Assembly: GCA_949290575.1 (NCBI GenBank)
Contig: CASESJ010000001.1
Span: 558,001 to 622,000 of the forward strand
Length of the DNA: 64,000 nt
Reading direction: 5' to 3'
From: an uncultured Clostridia bacterium
GTDB taxonomy: Bacteria > Bacillota > Clostridia > Christensenellales > Borkfalkiaceae
Position numbers and translations under genes: made by a program. The notes beneath the pieces are model-generated. The model had not been told where the DNA came from. It worked only from the letters and a program-made list of their open reading frames with translations, and did no database searches. Below, in pieces: positions 25,325-35,681 of this stretch. The first letter of the stretch is position 1. Each line of letters begins with the position of its first letter.

Positions 25325-25353
25325 ATTATAGTCGCACGTGCAATAAAAGTCAA
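25325..25353 (-). promoter_or_regulatory. Sigma-A promoter of the DtxR-family gene
   Basis: TTGACT, a 17-bp spacer and TATAAT on the minus strand. The spacer contains the palindrome GCACGTGC, a possible operator. The rest of 25296-25533 holds no gene. Confidence 0.85.
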
Positions 25354-25533
25354 TAACTTCATAAATTTATGTCGGTAATAAATACCTTACTTTCCTTACT
25401 TAACGCATAAATTAATGCAATTTTGCTGTACAGGGCGACATTCTGCAATTAAACCGCACATAATTTCAACCGCGGACTTTAAAAAACATTTAACAGGTTC
25501 AAATCAATATTCTGTTTTAAAAGGCTTAAAATA

Positions 25534-25560
25534 AAGCCGCAGGCAATCGGTCTGCGGCTT
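25534..25560 (-). terminator. Terminator at the end of the prmA...epimerase operon
   Basis: AAGCCGCAG and CTGCGGCTT pair around a 9-base loop; on the minus strand TTTATTTTAAG follows. It is 10 bp after the epimerase stop. Confidence 0.85.
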
Positions 25561-25570
25561 AATATAAAAT

Positions 25571-26398
25571 TCAGTTTTTTGATATTGTCAGAAGATAGGA
25601 AAAAGCCTGTCCTGCGCCGTCGTCAAAGTTTATAAACGGCTTTAAGGAAAGTTCCCTCGGAGCTGCGGGAAAATCGTTTATGCCCCACCAGGGTTCGACG
25701 CAGACATAATCGCCGTCCTTTTCGTTCGACCAGAATGCATACACGGGACAATTTGAGTAATACTCCGTGACGAACCCGTCCGCCGTGGTCATCCTGACAG
25801 TGCTGCCTGAAAGGTTGCCCATCTGCAAAGTCTTGCACTGTGCGAAGAACTCCTTATTGAGCACCATGCTCTGCACGCTCCCGGGCGCAACCGCGCCGTC
25901 CTCGCCGACGGGATATATGAGAGGATGTTCGCGTTTCGAAAACTCAATAACCGCCTCGCCGCCAGGCGCATTCATGCCAGGGTGTCCGCCCACATAGAAG
26001 GGCATTTTCCCGCTCATCGACTGCACAAAATATGTGACCTTAACAGAATTTTCCCTGACCTCATACCTGAGCACAAACAGGAACTCGTAGGGGTATTCTT
26101 TTATAGTATCTTCATCGGAGGTGAGACCGAATTCTATAAAGTCATCGCCCATATCTCTTACCTTGAGCTTTCTGTAGCGCACAAGCCCGTGAGATTTAAG
26201 GCTGTAAGTCTTGCCTGCCACGGTAAATGGCTGAGCATGTCCGATTATGGGAAAGATTACCACGTCGCGACTGCCCCACGCCTCGCCGCCCTGCCACAGA
26301 CGCTCTTCGCCTGTGGGAAGGTAGATTATCGAGCGCATGCTTCCGCCCTCGTCGGTTACGGTGAGCTGCAATATGTTGCTCTTTATAATGTAGTCCAT
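25571..26398 (-). CDS. Aldose 1-epimerase-family protein
   Basis: A 275-residue beta-sandwich protein of the galactose mutarotase superfamily. The YPYEFLFVLRYEV strand, the FYVGGHPGMNAP loop with the conserved His and the late VCVEPWWGINDFP with the catalytic-type Glu match the LacX/YeaD-like subgroup. These enzymes interconvert sugar anomers, though many act on sugar phosphates or unknown sugars. The start at 26398 has GGAGG seven bases upstream; an earlier in-frame codon is less good. It is the last gene of the prmA operon, 18 bp after the HIT gene. The substrate is not evident. Confidence 0.87.
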   Translation of the reverse strand: MDYIIKSNILQLTVTDEGGSMRSIIYLPTGEERLWQGGEAWGSRDVVIFPIIGHAQPFTVAGKTYSLKSHGLVRYRKLKVRDMGDDFIEFGLTSDEDTIKEYPYEFLFVLRYEVRENSVKVTYFVQSMSGKMPFYVGGHPGMNAPGGEAVIEFSKREHPLIYPVGEDGAVAPGSVQSMVLNKEFFAQCKTLQMGNLSGSTVRMTTADGFVTEYYSNCPVYAFWSNEKDGDYVCVEPWWGINDFPAAPRELSLKPFINFDDGAGQAFSYLLTISKN

Positions 26399-26416
26399 AT
26401 GTCGCCTCCGCAAGCT

Positions 26417-26755
26417 TTACCAGGGCAACGTCTCGCCGCCGAGAATATGTATGTGAAGGTGAAATACCGTCTGCCCTGCGTCCTCGCCCTGATTGATTAC
26501 AAGTCTGTAACCGTTTTCGCAGCCGTTTTTTGCAGCGACTTCGGGAATTACAGAGAGCATATGACTAATTACTTCAAGTCCCTCTTCGCCCGCCTCCGAA
26601 ATGAGCTTGAAATGCATTTTGGGCACGGCGAGCAGATGAACTTTTGCCTTGGGCTCTATGTCCTTAAAGACGAGCATAAAATCGTCCTCGTAGACCTTTT
26701 GCGAGGGAATTTCACCCTTGATTATCTTGCAGAAAATGCAGTTTTCATTCAACAT
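26417..26755 (-). CDS. HIT-family (HinT-like) nucleotide phosphoramidase
   Basis: A 112-residue histidine-triad protein that hydrolyses AMP-lysine or related adenylates. The catalytic HLHIHILGG is near the C-terminus, and CIFCKIIKGEIPSQKVYED at the N-terminus has the two cysteines typical of zinc-binding HinT forms. Length is standard. It overlaps the end of the PrsW gene by 11 bp. In many Bacillota this gene directly follows mtaB; here the PrsW gene stands between them. Confidence 0.94.
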   Translation of the reverse strand: MLNENCIFCKIIKGEIPSQKVYEDDFMLVFKDIEPKAKVHLLAVPKMHFKLISEAGEEGLEVISHMLSVIPEVAAKNGCENGYRLVINQGEDAGQTVFHLHIHILGGETLPW

Positions 26756-28340
26756 CTTTTATCCTCCTCGATATTATGTAGAAAATAATATACATCGTCA
26801 GCGAACAGCCCGCTATACTTGCAAAAATTATGAAAAGTATGGCATACTGCGGCTGCTTATAGTCGAATTCAAACGCGGGGTTGTACATGAACGCCGTCAC
26901 TTCCTCGCCGTCGGCAGACATATTGAAACCTGTCACATCCGAACGAATGCGGAAATATGACGCAAAAATTTTACCGCTCGCGTCGTAGAGGTCCTCTTTG
27001 AAATAGCGATAAACACCCGTACTTTTAACTATGTCGACGCTTATCTCCGTGAGGAAATAGAGCGATATATTGCCGTCGCTTGCCACATTGTATGTATAAT
27101 AATATGTGAACCCGTCCTCTTCAACCTCCTGCGTGACGGAAGTGAGGACGCCGTCCTCGAATTTATACGAGCTGTCGGGCAGAGATTTATCGTACGGTCT
27201 GTCGAAATCGGACGAGAGCTCATAGCCGTCCTGCATAAAGGAAATAAACTCACGACTGTCCGAAAAAGTCTGGGTATAATAGGTCTCGCGGAAGGGAATT
27301 GCGCAATAGATTATCGCGATAAACGACATCAGCACCGCCGCCACCGTGAGACTGAGATGCCCCGCATGGACGTAATACTTTTTATCCTTCCTGAACGATT
27401 TTTCGTCCGAATGAAAAAACTCGGGCGTGGGCAATTCGCCTGCCTCGGCGAACATAGCCATTCTGCCCCTGTAAAGCACAGTAACTTCAAACGCCAGAGC
27501 AATAACTATGCACAGGGCCGTAACGATATACTTCCACAGACTGACAAAGGGCATATTCCATGCGGCGTGAAGGACAAAACTGCCCGCAAACGTCAGATAG
27601 AAGAGCGGATTTATCAGCGGTTTTTTGAAATAGCAGAACGCCCATCCGACGGCTGCCGTCCAGATAGAGTGCGTGCACAGCGCGGTCAAACCGCGGTCGA
27701 AAAAGAGCGATATGGTAGTTGTTATGTTGATTGCGGGGAGTTCGTTGGAATACACGAAGATATATCCCATATCCTCCACATCCGAAAAGCCGCAACCGAC
27801 TGCCACGCCCATTATAAAGCCGACGAGCGGTTGTTTTGTCTTCACTACGGCAAGTATTATTATGACGGCTACGGCTTTTGAAAACTCCTCCGAAAATCCC
27901 GCATACAGCGACCACAGCCAATCGTTGGGAGCACGCCATATCCCGTAAAATATCTGCGTGAGCACGCACGCGCCAGTTCCGCCTATCAGAAGGGACATAA
28001 AGACCTTCAGAAGGCTCAGATCGCCCCTCGGATAGACCTCGTATATGAGCACGAGAAAGGGAAGATTGAAAGTGAGCGCGGCAAGCATTATCACAGACGG
28101 CGTGAACAATTCGCTTGAGGTAAAACGTATTATCAGAAGATATACCGCAAACAGAATTACGCAGGCTGCAAACAGACGCATGTAGAACCAGGGATATTTC
28201 CTGTGGAAATACTCCTCTCTGTTTACTCCGCGGGTGACAAATTCCGCATATTCATCGTGTGTATGACGGCGGAAGGTCTGCCTGAAAAAGCAGCCGACCT
28301 GTGCCGTTGCGAGCGACGCGCCCTTTCTGATTTTTGACAT
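26745..28340 (-). CDS. PrsW-family intramembrane metalloprotease
   Basis: A 531-residue membrane protein with the PrsW/PF13367 signature. The zinc-site motifs run FSEEFSKA (EExxK), GCGFSDVEDMGYI, CTHSIWTAAVG and LHAAWN across the central helices. Family members cleave anti-sigma factors or other membrane substrates. There are about eight predicted helices to residue 360, then a roughly 150-residue extracytoplasmic segment (SDSREFISFMQ to about AFEFDY) and a final C-terminal helix. This extra soluble domain is larger than in B. subtilis PrsW. It overlaps the HIT gene by 11 bp and follows mtaB by 35 bp. The substrate is unknown; no anti-sigma factor is in the window. Confidence 0.88.
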   Translation of the reverse strand: MSKIRKGASLATAQVGCFFRQTFRRHTHDEYAEFVTRGVNREEYFHRKYPWFYMRLFAACVILFAVYLLIIRFTSSELFTPSVIMLAALTFNLPFLVLIYEVYPRGDLSLLKVFMSLLIGGTGACVLTQIFYGIWRAPNDWLWSLYAGFSEEFSKAVAVIIILAVVKTKQPLVGFIMGVAVGCGFSDVEDMGYIFVYSNELPAINITTTISLFFDRGLTALCTHSIWTAAVGWAFCYFKKPLINPLFYLTFAGSFVLHAAWNMPFVSLWKYIVTALCIVIALAFEVTVLYRGRMAMFAEAGELPTPEFFHSDEKSFRKDKKYYVHAGHLSLTVAAVLMSFIAIIYCAIPFRETYYTQTFSDSREFISFMQDGYELSSDFDRPYDKSLPDSSYKFEDGVLTSVTQEVEEDGFTYYYTYNVASDGNISLYFLTEISVDIVKSTGVYRYFKEDLYDASGKIFASYFRIRSDVTGFNMSADGEEVTAFMYNPAFEFDYKQPQYAILFIIFASIAGCSLTMYIIFYIISRRIKDVE

Positions 28341-28375
28341 AGAACTACCTTATATTCTGCCGACTTATATAACTG

Positions 28376-29587
28376 TTACACAGTACCCAGAGCACCGTCG
28401 CGGAAAGCGGACGTCAATGTGACCGACGCGCGACCTGAGTGTCTGCCTTCGACATAAACTTTTATATATTCGGGGGTATAGCCGTCCGTGTAACGTCCGT
28501 CGAAGTCTTCAAAAATGACTTCGCGCGTCTTTCCTATGCGGGAGGCTATAAATTCTTTTTCCGCCCTGTCGCCCTCGGCAATGAGCGCGTGCAGGCGTTT
28601 ATCTTTGATTGGCGCGGGAATATCCTGCAACGAATACGCTTTTGTGCCCTCTCTGGGAGAGTAAGCAAACGCGTGAACGCGGGCAAAACCCGCCTCTTTT
28701 ATAATACTTAAGCTGTCCGAAAAATCTTTATCCGTCTCGCCGCAAAAGCCCGCGATTATATCGGTTGTAATTGCCGCATCGGGAAAATATTTATAGATGA
28801 GCGCGCACTTTTCAAGATATTCAGCTCGGGTGTAATGCCTGTTCATGCGCCTGAGCACCTCGTCAGAACCACTCTGCAAAGACAGATGAAACTGAGGCGC
28901 GAAGTCTTTAAGCTCTTTACAGCTTTGTAAAAACCCCTCGTCTATAATTCCGCACTCCAGCGAGCCGAGGCGTATGCGCTTATCCGTATCCTTAAGCGCG
29001 GACATCAGCTCGGTGAGCGAGCTGCCCGTATCCTTGCCGTAAGCCGAAATATTTATGGCTGTGAGCACAACTTCCTCCGACTGCGTCAAGGCGATTTCTT
29101 CGACGATATCCCTTACGCTGCGCGAGGTCACCCTGCCGCGAAGGTAGGGAATTATGCAATAGGAACAGAAATTGTTGCAACCGTCGCCTATCTTTACAAA
29201 CGCGCGCGTGCGCACCTGTTTGGGAAGTCCGGCAACAATGTGCGCGCCGCAACCGAAATCTTCGGCGATTGCGTCGAGAACGCGCTGTTTGTCCCTCGCT
29301 CCGCAGACAAATTTTACCCCCTTGTCAGCAAACTGCCCGCCGTTCTTTTCGGACGCGCAACCGCAAACATATATGGGGGCGTCGGGGTTGAATTTTCTCA
29401 CTCTCGCAACGAGCTGACGGCTCTTTTTTTCGGCTTCGCGCGTCACCGCGCAGGTGTTAAGAATATAGACGTCGGCGCAACCCAGCTCGGGCGACACCTC
29501 CCAGCCGAGTTGACAGAGCGCGTTCATTATGGACGCGCTCTCCACCTCGTTAACCTTACAGCCCAGAGTGAATACTACCGCCTTCAT
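28376..29587 (-). CDS. mtaB: tRNA t6A37 methylthiotransferase MtaB
   Basis: A 403-residue radical-SAM enzyme that adds a methylthio group to t6A at tRNA position 37. The N-terminal cluster cysteines are in TLGCKVNEVES, NTCAVT and VCGCA. The radical SAM CxxxCxxC is CNNFCSYC near residue 145, and HLSLQSGSDEVLRRMNRHYT follows. A TRAM-like end is present (EVIFEDFDGRY...YIKVYVEG). The ATG at 29587 overlaps the rsmE stop as ATGA. It is the third gene of prmA-rsmE-mtaB, a conserved Bacillota order. The MtaB rather than MiaB branch is supported by the opening KAVVFTLGCKVN and by this context. Confidence 0.95.
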   Translation of the reverse strand: MKAVVFTLGCKVNEVESASIMNALCQLGWEVSPELGCADVYILNTCAVTREAEKKSRQLVARVRKFNPDAPIYVCGCASEKNGGQFADKGVKFVCGARDKQRVLDAIAEDFGCGAHIVAGLPKQVRTRAFVKIGDGCNNFCSYCIIPYLRGRVTSRSVRDIVEEIALTQSEEVVLTAINISAYGKDTGSSLTELMSALKDTDKRIRLGSLECGIIDEGFLQSCKELKDFAPQFHLSLQSGSDEVLRRMNRHYTRAEYLEKCALIYKYFPDAAITTDIIAGFCGETDKDFSDSLSIIKEAGFARVHAFAYSPREGTKAYSLQDIPAPIKDKRLHALIAEGDRAEKEFIASRIGKTREVIFEDFDGRYTDGYTPEYIKVYVEGRHSGRASVTLTSAFRDGALGTV

Positions 29588-30315
29588 TCCATCTCTCCGA
29601 GGCAGAACATAACAATCGCGCACGCGCTTATAGCCGCCGTTTCGGCGCGGAGTATGCGCTTGCCGAGCGTTATGCCGGCAAAGCCGTATTTCTCCCTCGC
29701 TATCTTATATTCGTCGTCAGAAAAGCCGCCTTCGCTGCCCACGACTATGACGGCAGAACCGTCAATCCTCGTAATATCCGCATCGCTCCTGCCAGCAAAT
29801 TCGCAGGCGAAGAGCTTATTTTTATACCCCTGCACGGAGGCGAGAGCGCTTTCCAAATCTTCAAAGTACTCCACTTTGGGAGCTACGCTGCGAAGGCACT
29901 GTTTTGTCGCCTCGCGAGCGACTTTATTGAGCCTTTCTATCTTATTTTCGTTGAGATATGCCGAGCAATAGCGCGATCTGAATACGCCTATTGAAGACAC
30001 TCCGAGTTCTGTCGCTTTCTGCACCACGAGCTCGGTTTTATCGCCCTTGAGCGCGCCGCACAGCAGACAGACATCTGTTTTCGCCTGCTTGTCGCCGACG
30101 TTTACCGCCGCAATATGTGCCGAAAAGGACCGCTTGCCTACCGAGGTGACTATTGCGGTGTATTCATTTCCGCTGTTGTCGAGCAGCACTATTTCGCTGC
30201 CCTCCTCCACGCGCAACACCGTCTTTGCATGCACGAATTCGTCGCCGTCGATAACCACTTCGCTCTCTTCGGGGTAGTTGACGGGACTTACAAAAAATCT
30301 GTGAGGGGTGCTCAT
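29584..30315 (-). CDS. rsmE: 16S rRNA m3U1498 methyltransferase RsmE
   Basis: A 243-residue SPOUT methyltransferase that methylates N3 of U1498 in 16S rRNA. The N-terminal PUA-like domain starts PHRFFVSP and includes HAKTVLRVEEGSEIVLLDNSG. The C-terminal knot has VVGSEGGFSDDE and LGKRILRAETAAI, both diagnostic. The start at 30315 overlaps the prmA stop by four bases (ATGA); longer in-frame starts would sit inside prmA. It lies between prmA and mtaB in a conserved order. Confidence 0.96.
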   Translation of the reverse strand: MSTPHRFFVSPVNYPEESEVVIDGDEFVHAKTVLRVEEGSEIVLLDNSGNEYTAIVTSVGKRSFSAHIAAVNVGDKQAKTDVCLLCGALKGDKTELVVQKATELGVSSIGVFRSRYCSAYLNENKIERLNKVAREATKQCLRSVAPKVEYFEDLESALASVQGYKNKLFACEFAGRSDADITRIDGSAVIVVGSEGGFSDDEYKIAREKYGFAGITLGKRILRAETAAISACAIVMFCLGEME

Positions 30316-31256
30316 TTTCTGACGAACGCCAATGCGTTCCATTCCCCCCTCTTCATATCCTTATCGAGTTTCAGTCCCTGCGCGCAGTAGGCTTTTATTA
30401 CGCCGTCCTTCTTCTCGTCAATAATGCCGCTGAGGATGAGCGCGCCGCCCTCGGCAAGGTTTTTAGGTATAGAGGGCGCAAGTCTTTCGAGTATATCCGC
30501 CGTTATATTCGCGAGCATGATATCACCCTTTACAGAAGAGTTCTCAAGCAGGTCGGAATGAGCGACCGTAACCTTATCCGAAACGCCGTTGAGCGCGCAG
30601 TTATGCGTTGCGCTCTTGACGGCGACATAGTCGATATCTGTAAGATATGCGTACTTTGCGCCCAGCTTTATCGCGCTTATGCCAAGAATTCCGCTGCCGC
30701 AGCCGACGTCTATGCACACGCTGTCGGGCGTGAGGTATTCCTGCAGAAGCTCGACGCACATAGCCGTTGTTTCGTGCTCGCCCGTGCCGAAAGCCATGTT
30801 ATTGTCCAGCTTTACGACCTGTTCGCCCTCGGCTTTTTCGTATGCTATCCACTCGGGCACAACCACGATATTGCCAATATGAATGGGACGGAAATGTTTG
30901 CGCCATATCTCTATCCAATCGTCGCCCTCGACGGTGCGGGTGGTCATTTCGAGAGAGCCTAATGGCAACGCTCCGCCGCAGGATATACTCATCTCCTCAA
31001 TATCCTTTCTGATTTCGGGCATCTTCTGCGGGGTGATATCCACGGGAATGAACGCCTTTACAAGCACGTCGCCCGACATATCGGCTGTCAGTTCTTCGTC
31101 CATATAGTCCCAGTACATAACTTTATCGTTCTGCAGAGCAATGACGTCCCTGACGTCAGAAATGGCTACGCCGTAGGACGAATAACGCCACATAATATCG
31201 GCAATGAGTTCGCTCCCCTCCGTGGAGGTATGAACGGTTATTTCAGTAAATTTCAT
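30312..31256 (-). CDS. prmA: Ribosomal protein L11 methyltransferase
   Basis: A 314-residue methyltransferase that trimethylates ribosomal protein L11. The N-terminal recognition domain is about residues 1-110, with WIEIWRKHFRPIHIGN marking the linker. The SAM site is MAFGTGEHETTAM followed by VDVGCGSGILGISAIKLGAK near residue 180, and MLANITADIL is motif IV. Length is normal. It is the first gene of a six-gene operon (prmA-rsmE-mtaB-prsW-HIT-epimerase) and has a promoter at 31285-31314. DnaJ, often upstream in other species, is absent. Confidence 0.96.
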   Translation of the reverse strand: MKFTEITVHTSTEGSELIADIMWRYSSYGVAISDVRDVIALQNDKVMYWDYMDEELTADMSGDVLVKAFIPVDITPQKMPEIRKDIEEMSISCGGALPLGSLEMTTRTVEGDDWIEIWRKHFRPIHIGNIVVVPEWIAYEKAEGEQVVKLDNNMAFGTGEHETTAMCVELLQEYLTPDSVCIDVGCGSGILGISAIKLGAKYAYLTDIDYVAVKSATHNCALNGVSDKVTVAHSDLLENSSVKGDIMLANITADILERLAPSIPKNLAEGGALILSGIIDEKKDGVIKAYCAQGLKLDKDMKRGEWNALAFVRK

Positions 31257-31284
31257 AATTATTTCCGTTAAGTTTATTTTTTAT

Positions 31285-31314
31285 ATTGTAACACTGTTTG
31301 CTGTCTTTTGGCAA
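31285..31314 (-). promoter_or_regulatory. Sigma-A promoter of the prmA operon
   Basis: TTGCCA, an 18-bp spacer and TACAAT on the minus strand, divergent from the GNAT promoter. Confidence 0.65.
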
Positions 31315-31337
31315 GCAAATAACAAAAAGCCCGCAAC

Positions 31338-31366
31338 TTGACTTTGGTAACGGAATTTTATATAAT
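31338..31366 (+). promoter_or_regulatory. Sigma-A promoter of the GNAT gene
   Basis: TTGACT (31338-31343), 17 bp, TATAAT (31361-31366). Confidence 0.85.
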
Positions 31367-31476
31367 TTAAAAGAGCCTGCGTGCACAGAGCTTGTACATT
31401 TTTATACGGTTTTGCATTAATATTAAGTTCAAATTTAACGCACAAAATGATTGATTTTGGAGATTGCCCCGCATAT

Positions 31477-32010
31477 ATGGTCGAATTACTCAAAAAAGAC
31501 ATGTTTGATGAGATGTATAAGATAATGGCTGAAAGTTTCCCCGCAGACGAGCACAGACCGCGCGAAAAACAACTTGAACTCTTTGAAAACGAGCATTACA
31601 ATGTTTATTTTTCGAGGGACGAAGGCGGTAAAATCGCTGTGTTTATCGCTGTATGGAGGTTGAACGGCATGAGCTTTTTAGAACACTTCGCCGTGAGAAA
31701 AGATTTACGCGGCGAAGGGCTCGGAGGGGCGTTTCTTGACAGCGTGATAAGGTCCTTAAGCGGCAGAATATGCCTTGAAGTCGAGCCGCCCGAAGACGAA
31801 ACGTGCAGGCGGCGCATAGCGTTTTACGAGCGGCACGCGTTTTTCCTGAACGAGTACGACTACCTTCAACCTCCGCTTTCCCCATCCTGCGCGCCGAAGA
31901 AGTTATTGCTTATGACATACGGCTGCAGAGCCGAAAGGAACGTGCTTGACGAAATGGTGCGCACGATACACAAGCAGGTTTACAACACTGATAAATATCT
32001 CAAAATCTGA
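31477..32010 (+). CDS. GNAT-family N-acetyltransferase
   Basis: An acetyltransferase of about 177 residues. The acetyl-CoA site is FAVRKDLRGEGLGGAFLDS, the classic R/Q-x-x-G-x-G/A loop, preceded by a WRLNGMSFLEHF strand. The N-terminal IMAESFPADEHRPREK is typical of a Clostridia subgroup of unknown substrate. The start is uncertain: the frame has ATGs at 31447, 31477 and 31501, none with a well-placed ribosome binding site; a GGAG lies 14 bases before 31477, which is the choice made here. It stands alone between a strong promoter and a terminator. Confidence 0.8.
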   Translation: MVELLKKDMFDEMYKIMAESFPADEHRPREKQLELFENEHYNVYFSRDEGGKIAVFIAVWRLNGMSFLEHFAVRKDLRGEGLGGAFLDSVIRSLSGRICLEVEPPEDETCRRRIAFYERHAFFLNEYDYLQPPLSPSCAPKKLLLMTYGCRAERNVLDEMVRTIHKQVYNTDKYLKI

Positions 32011-32027
32011 ATAAAATAAAGATTAAA

Positions 32028-32054
32028 GCGAGGCGGACTAAAAGTCCGCCTCGC
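32028..32054. terminator. Bidirectional terminator between GNAT and collagen-like genes
   Basis: GCGAGGCGGACT and AGTCCGCCTCGC pair around AAA. On the minus strand TTTAATCTTTATTTT follows, so it chiefly closes the collagen-like operon. Confidence 0.85.
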
Positions 32055-32091
32055 TCATTTCAGACACGGCAAGAAAAGACGTGTGAAATTT

Positions 32092-34229
<2,138 letters not shown>

Positions 34230-34234
34230 CTATA

Positions 34235-34262
34235 TATTTTATGAATATATCTGCGCTATAGT
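34235..34262 (-). promoter_or_regulatory. Possible sigma-K-like promoter of the glycosyltransferase-collagen operon
   Basis: On the minus strand AC is followed 17 bp later by CATAAAATA, which fits the AC-N16/17-CATANNNTA form of late mother-cell promoters. The -10 box ends only five bases before the ATG, so the transcript would be almost leaderless. This is a short match and could be chance. Confidence 0.3.
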
Positions 34263-34300
34263 GAACCGTGCGGCAAAGATTGACAATTATTTTTAATAAT

Positions 34301-34339
34301 AAAAGCCGCCGCGCGGAAATTTTTCCGCGCGGCGGCTTT
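34301..34339. terminator. Terminator of the cdaA-lysC operon
   Basis: AAAGCCGCCGCGCGGAAA and its complement form a nearly perfect hairpin; on the minus strand TTTTATTATT follows. It also faces away from the glycosyltransferase start. Confidence 0.9.
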
Positions 34340-34353
34340 GAAATTTATTCTTT

Positions 34354-35679
34354 TCAGTTATTGCCGAAGAACTCGCGATAGATGGAAGATATACACTTTT
34401 CCATATCCTCGTTTTTGACGGCTACTATAATGTTGAGCTCCGAAGAACCCTGGTCAATCATTTTTACGTTAATCCCAGCCTCCGCAAGGGCTTTGAACAG
34501 TCTTGCCGAAGTACCTATGGACGACGACATGCCGTGCCCTACGGTGGCAATGAGCGCGATGTTTTCGGATACGCGCATGAAGTCGGGCTCGGTTTCGCTC
34601 TTTATGCATTCGAGCAGCTGCTCGAGCTTGAAACCAGTGAGCTGACTGCTCTCCACAACGACGGACATAGTATCTATTCCCGAAGGGATATGTTCGACCG
34701 AAACGCCGAAACGCTCGAATACGGAAAGCACCTTGCGCACAAAGCCTATCTCATAGTTCATGTGAGATTTCTCTATGAATATTACAGTGAAATTTTTCTT
34801 GCCTGCAATGCCCGTAACTATATTGCCGCTGGGTTTGTACTGGGCTATGGGAAGAATGGACGTTCCCTCGTCCTCGGGACGGAACGTGTTTTTGATTACA
34901 ATGGGAATGTTCGCCTTGCGCACGGGGAAGATACTCTCCGAATGAAGGACGTTTGCGCCCATATACGAAAGTTCGCGCAGTTCCTTGTACGAAAGGCTCT
35001 TGATGTTTTTGGGGCTCTCTACAATTCTGGGGTCGCAGGCGAGGAAACCGGACACGTCCGTCCAGTTTTCATAGACGCTTGCGCCGACGGCGCGCGCAAC
35101 TATCGCGCCCGATATGTCCGAACCGCCGCGCGAGAAAGTCTTTACCTTGCCGTCAACGCCCTTGCCGTAAAAGCCGGGGAATACCGCCTTTTTGCAGCCT
35201 TCGGTTGCGGCGGCAATGGCTTTATAGCTCTTTGTATCGTCAAAACGACCGCGCTCGTCGAAGAACACAACGTCCTCGCTGTCGATGAATTTTGCGTCCA
35301 GAAGCTGAGCCATTACGACAGCCGAAAGATATTCGCCGCGCGAGGCGGTGAAATCTTCGCTCTTTTCTATATCTATGCGTGCCTCGGTTTCGTCGAGCAC
35401 CTTTGCCATGTCGAAATCGAGACCGAGCTCTTTGACTATGCTTTCAAAACGCTTTCTCACCTCGGAAAAAGCCGTCTTGCATGTGCCTTCGCTCTGCAAA
35501 TCTTTAAAGCATTTGTAGAGCATGTCGGTCACCTTTATATCGCCCGAAAAACGCTTGCCGGGTGCCGATACGACCACAAAACGACGGTCGGGGTCGCTGT
35601 CTATTATTTTCTTTACATTGTTCATTACGTGCCCGTCAGCCATTGACGTGCCGCCGAATTTACATACCTTGAGTGCCAT
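34354..35679 (-). CDS. lysC: Aspartokinase (LysC type) with two ACT domains
   Basis: A 441-residue monofunctional aspartate kinase, the first step of the lysine/threonine/methionine pathway. The kinase domain opens with VCKFGGTSMAD and contains FTASRGEYLSA and FSRGGSDISGAIVARA. Two ACT domains fill the last 140 residues (around TVIFIEKSHMNYEIGFVRKV and IALIATVGHGMSSSIG), the usual allosteric sites for lysine or threonine. The long single-chain form resembles the class without an internal beta-subunit start. It is the last gene of the cdaA operon, two bases after the DUF1015 stop. Unlike asd-dapA-dapB it has no lysine riboswitch in front. Confidence 0.95.
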   Translation of the reverse strand: MALKVCKFGGTSMADGHVMNNVKKIIDSDPDRRFVVVSAPGKRFSGDIKVTDMLYKCFKDLQSEGTCKTAFSEVRKRFESIVKELGLDFDMAKVLDETEARIDIEKSEDFTASRGEYLSAVVMAQLLDAKFIDSEDVVFFDERGRFDDTKSYKAIAAATEGCKKAVFPGFYGKGVDGKVKTFSRGGSDISGAIVARAVGASVYENWTDVSGFLACDPRIVESPKNIKSLSYKELRELSYMGANVLHSESIFPVRKANIPIVIKNTFRPEDEGTSILPIAQYKPSGNIVTGIAGKKNFTVIFIEKSHMNYEIGFVRKVLSVFERFGVSVEHIPSGIDTMSVVVESSQLTGFKLEQLLECIKSETEPDFMRVSENIALIATVGHGMSSSIGTSARLFKALAEAGINVKMIDQGSSELNIIVAVKNEDMEKCISSIYREFFGNN

Positions 35680-35681
35680 AA

